NCBI GenBank assembly: GCA_965208275.1
Contig: OZ242331.1
Coordinates: 2,852,001 to 2,916,000, forward strand
DNA: 64,000 nt
Direction: 5' to 3'
From: Bin5 sp022827195
GTDB lineage: Bacteria > Chloroflexota > Anaerolineae > Caldilineales > Caldilineaceae
This document shows positions 50,882-59,865 of this stretch, in pieces (the first letter of the stretch is position 1; each line of letters begins with the position of its first letter). The translations under genes were made by a program, and so were the position numbers. The notes under the pieces were generated by a model, which did no database searches, was not told the origin of the DNA, and worked only from the letters and a program-made list of their open reading frames with translations.

Positions 50882-51937
50882 TCAGACGTTGCGTTCTTCC
50901 AGTGGAAATTTAGGTTCGACGCCGGGATTGACGAGGTTTTCTGGCGGGGGCCAGTAACCGCTCAGCACCGCAGCCGCGTTGGCGATGCCCCCGTCCGACA
51001 CGTCCTCCATCGCCTGCACCGAGATCGCACCGACATGGGGCGTCAGGATCACGTTGTCGAGCGAAAGCAGGGGGTGGTCGGGCGGTCTCTCCTCTTCGAC
51101 AAAGACGTCGATGGCCTCAAAAGTGTCGACGCCGGCGCCGGCCAAATGCCCCTCGCGCAGGAGTTCGACCAGCGCCATTTCGTCGACGATCGCCCCGCGC
51201 GATGTGTTGACCAGGTAGGCGCCGGGCTTCATCCTGCGCATCGTTGCCTCGTCGAGGAGATGGTACGTCTCGGTGGTAAGCGGCAGGTGCAGCGAGAGAT
51301 AGTCCGACTGTTCGATGACCTCTTCAAGGGCCATCATTTCAACGCCCAGTTCGTCGGCGACGCTTCCGGGCGCATCCATGTTGCGACGGGTGGCGACGAC
51401 GCGCAGGCCAAAGCCGCGAGCTCTCTGAGCCACCGCGCGGGCAGAATTGCCGAAGCCGATCAGCCCAAGGACGCGACCGGCAAGTCGAATATTGGTCGAG
51501 GCCTGGCTGCGGCCGCTGCTCCAGGCCCCCGCGGCCATCGCCTTCGACATCTGCGGCAGCTTACGCAGCAATGCCAGCAGCAGCGCCATCGTGTGGTCGG
51601 CCTGCTCCTCGACGCAGAAGGTGGGGATGTTGGTGACGAGAATGCCCTTGCGAGTGGCGGCGGCGACGTCGATCTTGTCAGTGCCTGTGCCGAGGCGTGA
51701 AATGACGCGGCAGCGGCTCAGGCTCTCGATAACGCTCTCCGGGAGGGCGGTGGATACGACGAAGATAGCGTCGCAATCGGCGACACGAGGGATGATGGTC
51801 GCAGGAGAGTTGGCCTCCGTTTCAAGTGGATGGAGGCAGTGCTGTTCGAAGAGATCTCTTTCGTACTGACTCATCGGGGACAGCTTGGCATTCAGACGGA
51901 CGGCTCGGAATTCCTGAAGATGGCTCCAGTCGGACAT
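50882..51937 (-). CDS. D-isomer 2-hydroxyacid dehydrogenase (phosphoglycerate dehydrogenase type)
   Basis: 351 residues from the ATG at 51937 (ATG at 51952 also possible). It shows the NAD-binding motif GLIGFGNSARAVA (about 158-170) and the catalytic residues Arg in VNTSRGAIVDE, the Glu region and His in TPHVGAISVQ. The RLGTGTDKIDVAAATRKGI and EEQADHTMALLLAL segments are standard. Members oxidise or reduce 2-hydroxy/2-oxo acids; no ACT domain is present, so this is not classical SerA. It faces away from the cluster B importer. It ends at the ISAs1 remnant. Confidence 0.88.
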   Translation of the reverse strand: MSDWSHLQEFRAVRLNAKLSPMSQYERDLFEQHCLHPLETEANSPATIIPRVADCDAIFVVSTALPESVIESLSRCRVISRLGTGTDKIDVAAATRKGILVTNIPTFCVEEQADHTMALLLALLRKLPQMSKAMAAGAWSSGRSQASTNIRLAGRVLGLIGFGNSARAVAQRARGFGLRVVATRRNMDAPGSVADELGVEMMALEEVIEQSDYLSLHLPLTTETYHLLDEATMRRMKPGAYLVNTSRGAIVDEMALVELLREGHLAGAGVDTFEAIDVFVEEERPPDHPLLSLDNVILTPHVGAISVQAMEDVSDGGIANAAAVLSGYWPPPENLVNPGVEPKFPLEERNV

Positions 51938-51952
51938 GGGCTTAAATCTCAT

Positions 51953-52343
51953 TGGCGGCCGCGCGCGTTTTGTAGAATGTCAGGCTGGGGAAAGCCGCTT
52001 GCGCGGGCTATTGGGCTGGACTATAATGTCGACCAGTTGCAGTATACTTTCAACGGTTTTTGCTTGTCAATCGAATGCGCGACAATTCCTCGGTTGCCCG
52101 TGGACTGCGACGCAACCCCATTAGGCCTCACTGTTTGGTCAATTCGCTTGGCGCATGTTTGGTCTTCGCCGCCTTCAGGAGGCGGTCTGGATAGATTGCA
52201 GTATGCAGGCTATTCCGCCGAAAGCGTCGGGTCGGCCGGCGCACTTCACTCTCGATCCACAATAGAGTGAATCGAACTCCCGGCTCTACAATTCATAAGC
52301 AAAGACTGATAGATTCTTCACCACTCTGGAAGGAGGGAAAGCG
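51953..52343. other. Divergent promoter region of cluster B
   Basis: 390 bp between the divergent dehydrogenase and the importer binding protein. It is more AT-rich than its surroundings and should hold promoters for both directions. TTGCAG...TATACT-like elements occur near 52036-52052, but I cannot assign boxes with confidence. No gene or strong inverted repeat was seen. Confidence 0.4.
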
Positions 52344-53735
52344 ATGAAGGCCAGAAGTTTGAGCAGACGATCGTTCCTGCGGCTCAGTGGACTTGCGGTC
52401 GTGGGAGGGGCACTGGCAGCATGCGCGCCGGCCGCACCGGCCCAGCAGGGCGGGGGCGAAGATACCGCGATGGCGGAGAAGCCGGGCGGGATCGAAGGCC
52501 GAGAGTACCTTATGTGGGGTCTTCAATATGACCCGCACGTAGAGCGGTACCACATGTTGGCCGATGCATTTGAAGAGGCGACGGGCGCAGTGGCGGTCGT
52601 GGAGCCGCAGGGCTGGCCGCTGGAGACGAAGGTCATCGCGGCGATGGCCGCGGGCACAGTGCCGGACGTGACCTGTATCATGGGCAAGCAGCTTGTGCCC
52701 CTGCTTGAGCAGGAGGCGCTGATTCCCATGGCCGAAGCGGTCTTCGAGCCGGCCGGTGTCGACCCCGACGAGTTCTTCAACCCGGGCGCGATCGGCGCAT
52801 TTTTCTACGACGGACAGCATTGGGGCATCCCTGTCGAGGACAATAACGTTGGGCAGGCTGTCGGCGTGCGCACCGATTGGCTGGCGGAGGCCGGCGGCGA
52901 GGCCGAGGCCATCTTTGCCAAAGGGGAGGAGCTCGGCTGGTTCGACAGTTTTGACTCCTTGTGGAACCTGGCCGAGATGCTGCAACAGACCGACGATGCC
53001 GGCAACGTTACTGTGTGGGGCATGAACGGCCAAGGCTGGGACAACCGCACGTGGATGGGGATCATGCGCGACCTCGGCCAGCACTGGTGGGACCCCGACA
53101 ACCAGGAGTTCTTCCTCAACAGTGAAGAGGCGATGGAGGCATTGCGGATCTACGTCGACGTTCCCATCTTCGAGCGCGGCATCGAGACGCACCTGGATAT
53201 GCACCATATGAACGCGCTCCTGGCAGGCAGGGTCGCTATCGGCGTGGGCAACAACGCCATGGCCGGGGAGGCGGCCAAGATCGACGTGCCGGTCGAATCG
53301 GTGGCGAGACCGCCGACCACGCCGGGCCAGGACCCGCAGTTCGTCGGTGAAGGCGGGTGGGGCTTCGAAGTGCCCAGGCAGGCCGAGAATCAGGATGTCG
53401 GCACCGCATTTCTGCAGTTCATGTGCACCTATGACGCGCAGTACATTTTCGCAGGCATCTACGGCGGCACGATGCCGGCCGCGGTCGAGGTCATGTACTC
53501 CGACATCTACGAGGGCGACGACCCGGTCAAGAGCAGCGTCCGCCGCGACGTTCTGGTGCTGCCCAACACGGTCTATTACGGCTGGGGCTTCGGCATCCCG
53601 TCGGAAATGGAGCGCATTACATCCACGGCGATCACTCAGGTACGCACGGGCGAACTGGACATCGCGACAGCTTGTGACCAGATGCAGGCTGAGATGATAC
53701 AGCATCACGCACAGTGGCTTGAAGCGCAGGCCTAG
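52344..53735 (+). CDS. ABC sugar-type importer, solute-binding lipoprotein (cluster B)
   Basis: 463 residues, ATG after GGAAGGAGGG. Tat signal SRRSFLRLSGL, then lipobox LAAC. The mature part is a family 1 extracellular binding protein (YHMLADAFEEATGAVAVVEP, AAMAAGTVPDVTCIMGKQL, then long lobes ending in ITSTAITQVRTGELDIATAC). It feeds the permeases at 53858 and 54840. A perfect 12-bp hairpin follows 26 bases after the stop, which usually limits downstream transcription. No ATPase gene is nearby, as for cluster A. The flanking enzymes point to an acid sugar, sugar or polyol ligand. Confidence 0.9.
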   Translation: MKARSLSRRSFLRLSGLAVVGGALAACAPAAPAQQGGGEDTAMAEKPGGIEGREYLMWGLQYDPHVERYHMLADAFEEATGAVAVVEPQGWPLETKVIAAMAAGTVPDVTCIMGKQLVPLLEQEALIPMAEAVFEPAGVDPDEFFNPGAIGAFFYDGQHWGIPVEDNNVGQAVGVRTDWLAEAGGEAEAIFAKGEELGWFDSFDSLWNLAEMLQQTDDAGNVTVWGMNGQGWDNRTWMGIMRDLGQHWWDPDNQEFFLNSEEAMEALRIYVDVPIFERGIETHLDMHHMNALLAGRVAIGVGNNAMAGEAAKIDVPVESVARPPTTPGQDPQFVGEGGWGFEVPRQAENQDVGTAFLQFMCTYDAQYIFAGIYGGTMPAAVEVMYSDIYEGDDPVKSSVRRDVLVLPNTVYYGWGFGIPSEMERITSTAITQVRTGELDIATACDQMQAEMIQHHAQWLEAQA

Positions 53736-53761
53736 CCGCGTTCTGGACGAACAACACCAAC

Positions 53762-53795
53762 GAGCAGGTTTCCGCGCAGGCATGGAAACCTGCTC
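53762..53795 (+). terminator. Strong hairpin between binding-protein and permease genes
   Basis: Perfect 12-bp arms GAGCAGGTTTCC and GGAAACCTGCTC enclose a 10-base loop, followed by TTCCC. Placed 26 bases after the binding-protein stop and 63 before the permease start. It should act as an attenuator that keeps the binding protein in excess over the permeases. Confidence 0.65.
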
Positions 53796-53857
53796 TTCCC
53801 ATTGGAAGCTGGAAGCGACTGGACCTGTTCCAGGCCGGCACCCCAGGAGAAGCCAAA

Positions 53858-54784
53858 GTGACGGATAGACAGCCCGCCGACGGGCGTACAGCTGTGCTCC
53901 GGACCTTGCGCAAGCCGCAGTTCTGGTTTGGGCTGGCCGTACTCGCGCCGCTGGTCATCTGGTACCTCTGGTTCTCCTTCTCGCCAATCGTGCGCGCCTT
54001 CTGGATGGCCGTTGTCGAGTACCAGATCTTGCGACCGGAAGAGAGCGAATTCGTCGGCCTGCAGCACTTCAGAATGTTGTTCGAATACAGCCTCTTCTGG
54101 ACCTCGATTCGCAACACGCTCGTTTATGCTGCAGTATTCTATGCCTGTATGGTGCCGCTGGCCCTCTTTATCTCGGCCTGCCTGACCTCGGTAACGCGCG
54201 GGCGCAACTTCTATCAATTCGTCATTTTCCTTCCCGTCGTCGTCTCGCTGGTCGCCATCTCTCTTCTGTTCAAGATGCTGATGAACCCGCAGCTCGGCCA
54301 GCTTAACGAGATACTGCGGGCCGTCGGACTGCCTCCAAGCCAGTTTCTGACCAGCCACAAGAGTGCGCTCTTCTCCGTAATCGGGGTCGACATCTGGAAG
54401 GCACTCGGTTTCTACGTGGTGATCCTCACCGCGGGCATGTTGAACATCCCGGAAGAGATGTACGACGCGGCCAAGGTGGACGGGGCCGGGGTCCTGGCAC
54501 GCTTCTGGCGCATAACGCTTCCGCTGTTGGGCCATACGCTCGCGCTCGTCAGCGTGTTGATCGTGATGCATGGCCTGCAGGTCTTTGCTCAGGTTGTCAT
54601 CATGCCTTCGCAGCCGGGCGGGCCGGGCGACGCCACATACGTCCTCAACCTGCTCGTTTACACCGAGGCGTTTGCCAATCTTCGTTTCGGATTTGCCACC
54701 GCGACCGCCTTTACCCTCTTCGTGTTCGTCTTCATCGTCACCGTCATTCAGTTGAGGCTGTTGCGGCCAAGTTGGAGCTACTGA
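53858..54784 (+). CDS. ABC importer permease, MalF/UgpA type (cluster B)
   Basis: 308 residues from the GTG at 53858, after CCAGGAGAAGCC. Six membrane helices are visible beginning with FGLAVLAPLVIWYLWF. The ATPase-contacting EAA loop is YDAAKVDGAGVLARFWRITL (about 203-222). It pairs with the permease at 54840. High GC, like the rest of cluster B. Confidence 0.92.
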   Translation: MTDRQPADGRTAVLRTLRKPQFWFGLAVLAPLVIWYLWFSFSPIVRAFWMAVVEYQILRPEESEFVGLQHFRMLFEYSLFWTSIRNTLVYAAVFYACMVPLALFISACLTSVTRGRNFYQFVIFLPVVVSLVAISLLFKMLMNPQLGQLNEILRAVGLPPSQFLTSHKSALFSVIGVDIWKALGFYVVILTAGMLNIPEEMYDAAKVDGAGVLARFWRITLPLLGHTLALVSVLIVMHGLQVFAQVVIMPSQPGGPGDATYVLNLLVYTEAFANLRFGFATATAFTLFVFVFIVTVIQLRLLRPSWSY

Positions 54785-54839
54785 AATCAGGCGGCCGGCA
54801 TCCGCCCACTCACGGCAAAGTAGAAACGCTTCGAAGATT

Positions 54840-55706
54840 ATGACCAGCGACGACGCAGTACAAACGACCAGGAACGACGCGGCCGCACGGCTCGAGCAGT
54901 TGCGCGTGGCCGTGGTCCATGCTGTTCTGCTGACAATTACTGTCACATCGGTGATGCCGTTCGTGTGGATGCTCTTCGGCTCCTTCAAGTCGTATGTCGA
55001 GCTCACCAGCGGCGAGAGCCTCTGGCCGCAGGTCTGGACGGTCGAGAACTATCGCGCCATAATCTTTCGCGCCAATTTCCCGCAAGCGTTCTGGAACAGC
55101 ACGCTCGTTGCCGTGGTCGTTACGGCCTGCGTCGTGCTGACTTCGTCGGCAGCGGCCTACGTTTTCGCCAAGTACCGCTTCTGGGGCAAGGACCAGCTCT
55201 TTATCGTAATTTTGATGACAATGATGGTCCCATTTGCAGTGGTTCTGGTGCCGCTCTACGTGACGATCGCCGATCTAGGGCTGAACAACAAACTGAACGG
55301 CGTGATCGTGCCCGTGCTTTTCTCGACCTTTGGCATCTTTCTGATGCGGCAGTTCCTGGAGGGGATCCCGAATGACCTGATCGATGCAGGGCGGATTGAC
55401 GGCGCGTCGGAGTGGTGGATTTTCAGCCGCATCGTCATCCCACTTTCGACCGCACCGATGGCGGCCCTGGCCGTTTTCACCTTTCTCTTCAACTGGGACA
55501 ACTACCTGTGGCCGCTGGTGGTCCTCTCCAGCCCCAAGTCACAGACGTTGCCGCTCGTCCTGGCCGGGCTGCGCAGCCTCTACTGGGAACGCTACGATAT
55601 GTGGGCGGCCGGCTCGATGTTGACCGTTGCGCCGGTCATGCTGCTCTACGCGGTGGCGCAGAAACAGTTTATTCGCGGCATAACCATGACGGGTCTGAAA
55701 GCATAG
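54840..55706 (+). CDS. ABC importer permease, MalG/UgpE type (cluster B)
   Basis: 288 residues, ATG start. Six membrane helices (first VVHAVLLTITVTSVMPFVWM). The EAA loop is LIDAGRIDGASEWWIFSRIV (about 180-199) and the protein ends with the usual QKQFIRGITMTGLKA. 55 bases separate it from the other permease and only 9 bases from the next gene, so the enolase-superfamily gene is in the same operon and probably acts on the imported compound. Confidence 0.92.
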   Translation: MTSDDAVQTTRNDAAARLEQLRVAVVHAVLLTITVTSVMPFVWMLFGSFKSYVELTSGESLWPQVWTVENYRAIIFRANFPQAFWNSTLVAVVVTACVVLTSSAAAYVFAKYRFWGKDQLFIVILMTMMVPFAVVLVPLYVTIADLGLNNKLNGVIVPVLFSTFGIFLMRQFLEGIPNDLIDAGRIDGASEWWIFSRIVIPLSTAPMAALAVFTFLFNWDNYLWPLVVLSSPKSQTLPLVLAGLRSLYWERYDMWAAGSMLTVAPVMLLYAVAQKQFIRGITMTGLKA

Positions 55707-55715
55707 GAGGATGCG

Positions 55716-56930
55716 TTGAAGATCGAGAAGCTGGAAACGATCTGGTTCGAGGAGCAGTTCAATACGCTGTGGCTGCGGATTCACACCGACGAAGGGCTGA
55801 TCGGCCTGGGAGAGACCTACTACGTGCCGCGTGCAGTGGCGGCGGTGATCCACGATGTCTTCGCCAACCTCCTGCTGGGACGCTCAGTCTTCGACATCGA
55901 AAACCACTGGAACAACATGTTCGCGACGGTTAACTTTTTCGGTTATGCCGGCGCGGAGACACGGGCAATTTCGACGGTTGACGTGGCCCTTTGGGACCTG
56001 CTGGGACAGTACACGGGCCAGCCGATCTACAATTTGCTGGGCGGGCGCAACCGCGACCGCATCCCCATCTACAACACGTGTGTGAGCCATGGCCCACATC
56101 AGGACTACGACGCCTGGATGGGGGGCCGCGCCGGTGAACTGGCACAGGAGCTGCTCTCGACCGGCGTGCGCGGGATGAAGATCTGGCCCTGGGACCAGTT
56201 CGGCGTCTCGCTGGGCGGCCCGATCGGGCGTCGCGCCGGCGTCGGCGCGGTCGGGCCGGTCGGCCACTATCTGGACCCGGACGATTTCAAACGCGGCCTG
56301 GAGCCGGTCCAGCAGATCCGGGCGGCGGTGGGCGACAAAATCCAGATTGCGATCGAAGGGCACGCCCGCTGGAACCTGCCGATTGCAATCGATATCGCCC
56401 GTGCGCTGGAACCGTACGACATCATGTGGCTGGAGGAGATAATACCGCCCGACAATGTCGATTCCTATGCGCGCCTGGCCGCGGCGACAAAGGTGCCTTT
56501 GTGCGTTAGCGAGCGTCTCTTCACCCGCTTCGGCTTCAGGCAGGTGGTGGAGAAGAATGCCGCGCACATTGTTATGCCCGACATGGCATGGACCGGCGGA
56601 CTGACCGAAACGCGCAAGATCGTTTCACTGGCCGATACCTACTATCTGCCCTTCACCACCCATGATACGATCGGACCGGTCGCGCTGTGGTCCGCCGCGC
56701 ATCTCGCCGCGCACGCGCCCAACGCCATGATCATGGAGACGGTGCGAGCCTACACCGAGGGCTGGTACAACGACGTGATGACCGAACGGCTGGTGATCCG
56801 CGACGGTCAAATCGAGTTCCCCGAGCGGCCCGGGCTGGGTACGGCGCTGCGTCCCGAGGTGCTGTCGCGTCACGATGTCCACGTCGAAGTCAGCGACCCG
56901 ACCACCCGCAAAGATGTCTCGACCGGATAG
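55716..56930 (+). CDS. Enolase-superfamily (mandelate racemase/muconate cycloisomerase type) dehydratase or racemase
   Basis: 404 residues from a TTG start 7 bases after GGAGGA. N-terminal capping domain (HTDEGLIGLGETYYVP), then the barrel. Lys155 sits in GMKIWPWD. Metal ligands are Glu214 (IAIEGHARW), Glu240 (MWLEEIIPP) and Glu266 (VSERLF). The general base pair looks like Asp289 and His316 (TTHDTIGP), as in the mandelate racemase subgroup. Members usually dehydrate acid sugars such as gluconate, galactarate or mannonate to 2-keto-3-deoxy acids. It is translationally close to the importer, so it probably acts on the imported sugar acid. Confidence 0.88.
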   Translation: MKIEKLETIWFEEQFNTLWLRIHTDEGLIGLGETYYVPRAVAAVIHDVFANLLLGRSVFDIENHWNNMFATVNFFGYAGAETRAISTVDVALWDLLGQYTGQPIYNLLGGRNRDRIPIYNTCVSHGPHQDYDAWMGGRAGELAQELLSTGVRGMKIWPWDQFGVSLGGPIGRRAGVGAVGPVGHYLDPDDFKRGLEPVQQIRAAVGDKIQIAIEGHARWNLPIAIDIARALEPYDIMWLEEIIPPDNVDSYARLAAATKVPLCVSERLFTRFGFRQVVEKNAAHIVMPDMAWTGGLTETRKIVSLADTYYLPFTTHDTIGPVALWSAAHLAAHAPNAMIMETVRAYTEGWYNDVMTERLVIRDGQIEFPERPGLGTALRPEVLSRHDVHVEVSDPTTRKDVSTG

Positions 56931-57030
56931 ATGGCGGTCGCGTCGTTCGCGGCAAGGAGAAAGCCGGCGCTACAAGGCGACTCTTTCATTTTGGACCTGG
57001 TAAACAAAGCATTCTTTGAGAGAACACTCT

Positions 57031-57993
57031 ATGAAGCCGACCGTCGTGATTGCCTACCCCGGTTTCGGGGACATTGAAGTCGAGAAGGAGATCCTCGGCA
57101 GGACAGATGTCAACGTTGAGCATGTAGGCGCCCTGGATACGGAGGAGGCGTGGGAGGCCGCGAGTCGGGCTGATGTACTGATGGTGACAATCCAAACGGT
57201 GCCGGCGGAGCTGATCGAGCGCATGGAGCGCTGCCGTCTCATCTGCCGCGTCGGCACGGGGCTGGACGCGATCGACATCCCCGCGGCCACCGCGCGCGGC
57301 ATCTGGGTGACCTACGCACCCGACTATTCGATCGACGAGGTCTCGACCCATGCGATCGCGCTGGTGCTGGCCCAGGCGCGCGGTCTGCCAGGCTTCTTCA
57401 GGACGACGCGTCAGGGGATCTGGGACGCGCAGGCCGGGGGCGTGCTCCGACGGCTGAGCGAGCAGACGCTGGGCGTGATCGGTTGCGGCCGCATCGGACA
57501 GGCGACTGCGAGCAAGGGTCGCGGCGTGGGGCTGAATGTGCTGGTATTCGATCCCTATGCAGACGCGGCGGTTATGGCGGAACTAGGTGTGCAACTCGTC
57601 GACCTGGAGACGCTGTTGCGCGACGCGGATTACATTTCGCTGCATTCGCCGCTGACGAGTGAGACGAGCCGCCTGATCAACGCCGAAACGCTGGCGCTGA
57701 TGAAACCGACCGCGTATCTGGTGAATGCGGCGCGCGGTGGGCTGGTAGACGAAGAGGCGTTGCTGGCTGCAGTGCAAGAAGGGCAGATCGCGGGCGCAGC
57801 CTTGGATGTCCTCGCGGAAGAACCGGTAGCGACCGACCACCCCTTCTTGCTGGAGGAGCGGATCTTGCTGACGCCTCACGCGGGATGGTACTCTGAGGAA
57901 TCGATGGTTGACGTGCGCGTGCAGGGGGCCGAGGAGGTGGTGCGCGTCCTGCGCGGCGAACGGCCGCGCGCGCCGGTGAATGAAATAGAGTAA
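57031..57993 (+). CDS. D-isomer 2-hydroxyacid dehydrogenase (C-terminal-binding-protein-like)
   Basis: 320 residues from the ATG at 57031. The NAD motif is GVIGCGRIGQATA (about 151-163). The catalytic Arg lies in NAARGGLVDE and the His in LTPHAGWYSEES; the AGW-x-S pattern is typical of the CtBP-like 2-hydroxyacid dehydrogenase subgroup. It should interconvert a 2-hydroxy and 2-oxo acid with NAD(H). It lies between the enolase-family gene and the SDR fragment. It is not closely similar to the dehydrogenase at 50882-51937 beyond the shared fold. Confidence 0.88.
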   Translation: MKPTVVIAYPGFGDIEVEKEILGRTDVNVEHVGALDTEEAWEAASRADVLMVTIQTVPAELIERMERCRLICRVGTGLDAIDIPAATARGIWVTYAPDYSIDEVSTHAIALVLAQARGLPGFFRTTRQGIWDAQAGGVLRRLSEQTLGVIGCGRIGQATASKGRGVGLNVLVFDPYADAAVMAELGVQLVDLETLLRDADYISLHSPLTSETSRLINAETLALMKPTAYLVNAARGGLVDEEALLAAVQEGQIAGAALDVLAEEPVATDHPFLLEERILLTPHAGWYSEESMVDVRVQGAEEVVRVLRGERPRAPVNEIE

Positions 57994-58020
57994 GAGCTTC
58001 AGCAAAGAAGACCGCGGGCA

Positions 58021-58179
58021 ATGACATACCCAATCTTTGATCTTTCAGGACCTGCGACCATCGTTTCCTGCGCGGCGAGCGGGGTGGGGCGCGTAGCGAC
58101 GCACGCCCTGGCCAAGGCCGGCGCCGACAGCGTTCTGCTCGACATCAACGAGTCGGGCGCGCAGGCGAAACGCCCGTGA
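58021..58179 (+). pseudogene. SDR fragment, truncated paralogue of the downstream SDR
   Basis: 52 residues that follow the first 49 of the SDR at 59007 almost residue for residue: start MT-P-FDL, a cofactor loop SCAASGVGR (the first glycine changed to Cys), and VLLDINESGAQA, after which it ends at a stop. About 220 residues are missing. It appears to be a tandem duplicate in which the 3' part was deleted. Confidence 0.85.
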
Positions 58180-59006
58180 ATCCAGGCTGCCCCTCTTCCG
58201 ACAATCCGCGGTTTGAAGAACTACCCCGACCAGAACCCTGAGACGAACTACCAAAACTGAAAATAAGGCTGAATCGCGTGCAAATGGAGGTGGCACGAGC
58301 TATAGTAGGACCATGATCTGCGCGACAGTCGCCATCACCGATGGGAAAACAGCCAGAACGGCAACACATCTTCCAGTACTCGGCAACAGCAGCCCGGCCG
58401 CGCCACGGCGCCAAGGGGCAAGACGACCGGCCCATGACGACAGATGACGGATATCGATTAGTGAAGACGAAAGATGAAGGAAAACGGCGAGATACAGTGT
58501 AAAGTCGCTCCGACCATGATACGCAGTCAACAACAAGCCAAACTACCCAATTTGGTCGCTCCGGTTGGCGCCAGAAAGCAAATGCCCGGAAACTGTGCTA
58601 CTCTATAACTGTCATGCGAATCCAACCGCCAGATTCCGCCCGAAATACGCCCGAAATACCGCCAATCTCGGAGTCGAACACCCCCCTTCAGAAAAAAAAT
58701 ATAGGGCGACATTGGGGGACACTGGGGGACATATGTCCCCCTTTTTCGCCAAAACGGAGGGGCTTCGGCCTTTTTCGGCAAAGGCGGCTGACAAGCGCTT
58801 GGTAAGTATTGCAGACGTGCAGATTATGGGACCAACGGCGACCTGGACTAGGATCAATCTGAGAGGCCGAACCGTTCGGTTTCGCAACGAGAACAGATAA
58901 GCAGAAACCGGACTGTCGATAGGCTTACGATTCTCCATAGCAAGATTCGGGACCTTCCCCCACGATACAGCCTGAGGTCAACCTTCACCCAAGGAGCTAG
59001 CACGCG
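58180..59006. other. Gap of about 830 bp without a gene
   Basis: No supported gene. It contains an 18-bp perfect palindrome with a T run (58724-58741) and GGGGGACA-type direct repeats just before it. The rest is unremarkable. Confidence 0.5.
58724..58741 (+). terminator. Palindrome followed by T run
   Basis: GGGGGACATATGTCCCCC is a perfect 18-bp palindrome followed by TTTTT. Two further GGGGGACA copies precede it. Without an extended loop the hairpin would be tight, but it may still act as a terminator in this gap. Confidence 0.45.
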
Positions 59007-59822
59007 ATGACGCATCCGCTTTTTGATCTGACAGGACGTGTTGCCATCGTCTCGGGCGCGGCCAGCGGGATGGGGCGTGTGACGTCGCTCGCCCTGGCCG
59101 AGGCCGGCGCCGACATCGTACTGCTCGACATCAACGAATCGGGCGCGCAGGCGACTGCGCAAGAGATCGAAGAGATGGGCCGCCGCGCCCTGCCAATCAA
59201 CTGTGACATTTCCGACGCGGAGCAGATTCGAGCGATGTACGGACAGGTCGACAGCGAAATGGGACGCGTCGACGTGCTCGCCAACATCGCCGGCGAAGGC
59301 CTTCGCACCGATCCGATAGAGCTGACCGAGGACCAGATCCAGCAGGTCATGCAGAACCTGGTCGTGGGCCGCTACATCTGCACGCAGGAGGCCGCCAAAC
59401 GCATGATGACGCGCGGCCGCGGCAGCATTTTCAGCATCGTCTCGATTGCCGGAATCACCGCGCTCGGGCGCGGCCACATCGCCTACAGCATGGCGATGGG
59501 CGCGGTTGCGGCGATGACGCGTGAACTCAGCACCGAGTGGAGCAGTCTGGGCGTGCGCGTCAATGCGATCGTCTGCGCCCAGATCATGAACCAGGACCTG
59601 GAGGTGCGCATCGCAGCGGACCCCAATCTGGGTGCCTCCTACCTGCGCGGGCTGCCAATCGGCCGCATGGGGCATCCCGACGACATCAAGGGGCCGGCGA
59701 TCTTCCTCGCGTCCGACGCCTCGGGGTGGATGACCGGCGCACTGATTCCGCTGGACGGCGGCAACCTGGCCAAAAACGCCAGCGGCACGCATCCCGGCAT
59801 GCCGGTCGCGGTGCCGAATTGA
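59007..59822 (+). CDS. Short-chain dehydrogenase/reductase lacking the catalytic lysine
   Basis: 271 residues, ATG after CAAGGAGCTAGC. The cofactor loop SGAASGMGR (about 16-24) and NIAG (93-96) are intact, Ser146 is in place, and the catalytic tyrosine is Tyr160, but the position four residues later is Met164 (YSMAM) instead of the universal Lys. The DNA has ATG there, so this is not a reading error of mine. The C-terminal part (SDASGWMTGALIPLDGGNL) is normal. Classical SDRs oxidise or reduce sugars, polyols and acids with NAD(P). The loss of Lys argues for a reduced or altered activity. The E1 alpha gene follows 43 bases later. Confidence 0.85.
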   Translation: MTHPLFDLTGRVAIVSGAASGMGRVTSLALAEAGADIVLLDINESGAQATAQEIEEMGRRALPINCDISDAEQIRAMYGQVDSEMGRVDVLANIAGEGLRTDPIELTEDQIQQVMQNLVVGRYICTQEAAKRMMTRGRGSIFSIVSIAGITALGRGHIAYSMAMGAVAAMTRELSTEWSSLGVRVNAIVCAQIMNQDLEVRIAADPNLGASYLRGLPIGRMGHPDDIKGPAIFLASDASGWMTGALIPLDGGNLAKNASGTHPGMPVAVPN

Positions 59823-59865
59823 GACCTGGCCGGATAATGTCGATTGCAAGAGGAGTCATAAACCC

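Noticed and set aside
52293..53783. 496-codon minus-strand ORF antisense to the cluster B binding protein
   Set aside because: It is a GC-rich shadow frame. The plus-strand gene has a Tat-lipoprotein signal and family features; the antisense product shows no recognisable domain.
53732..55006. 424-codon minus-strand ORF antisense to a permease, with Asp/Glu/His-rich sequence
   Set aside because: Composition is that of antisense membrane-protein codons; the plus strand encodes a permease with an EAA loop.
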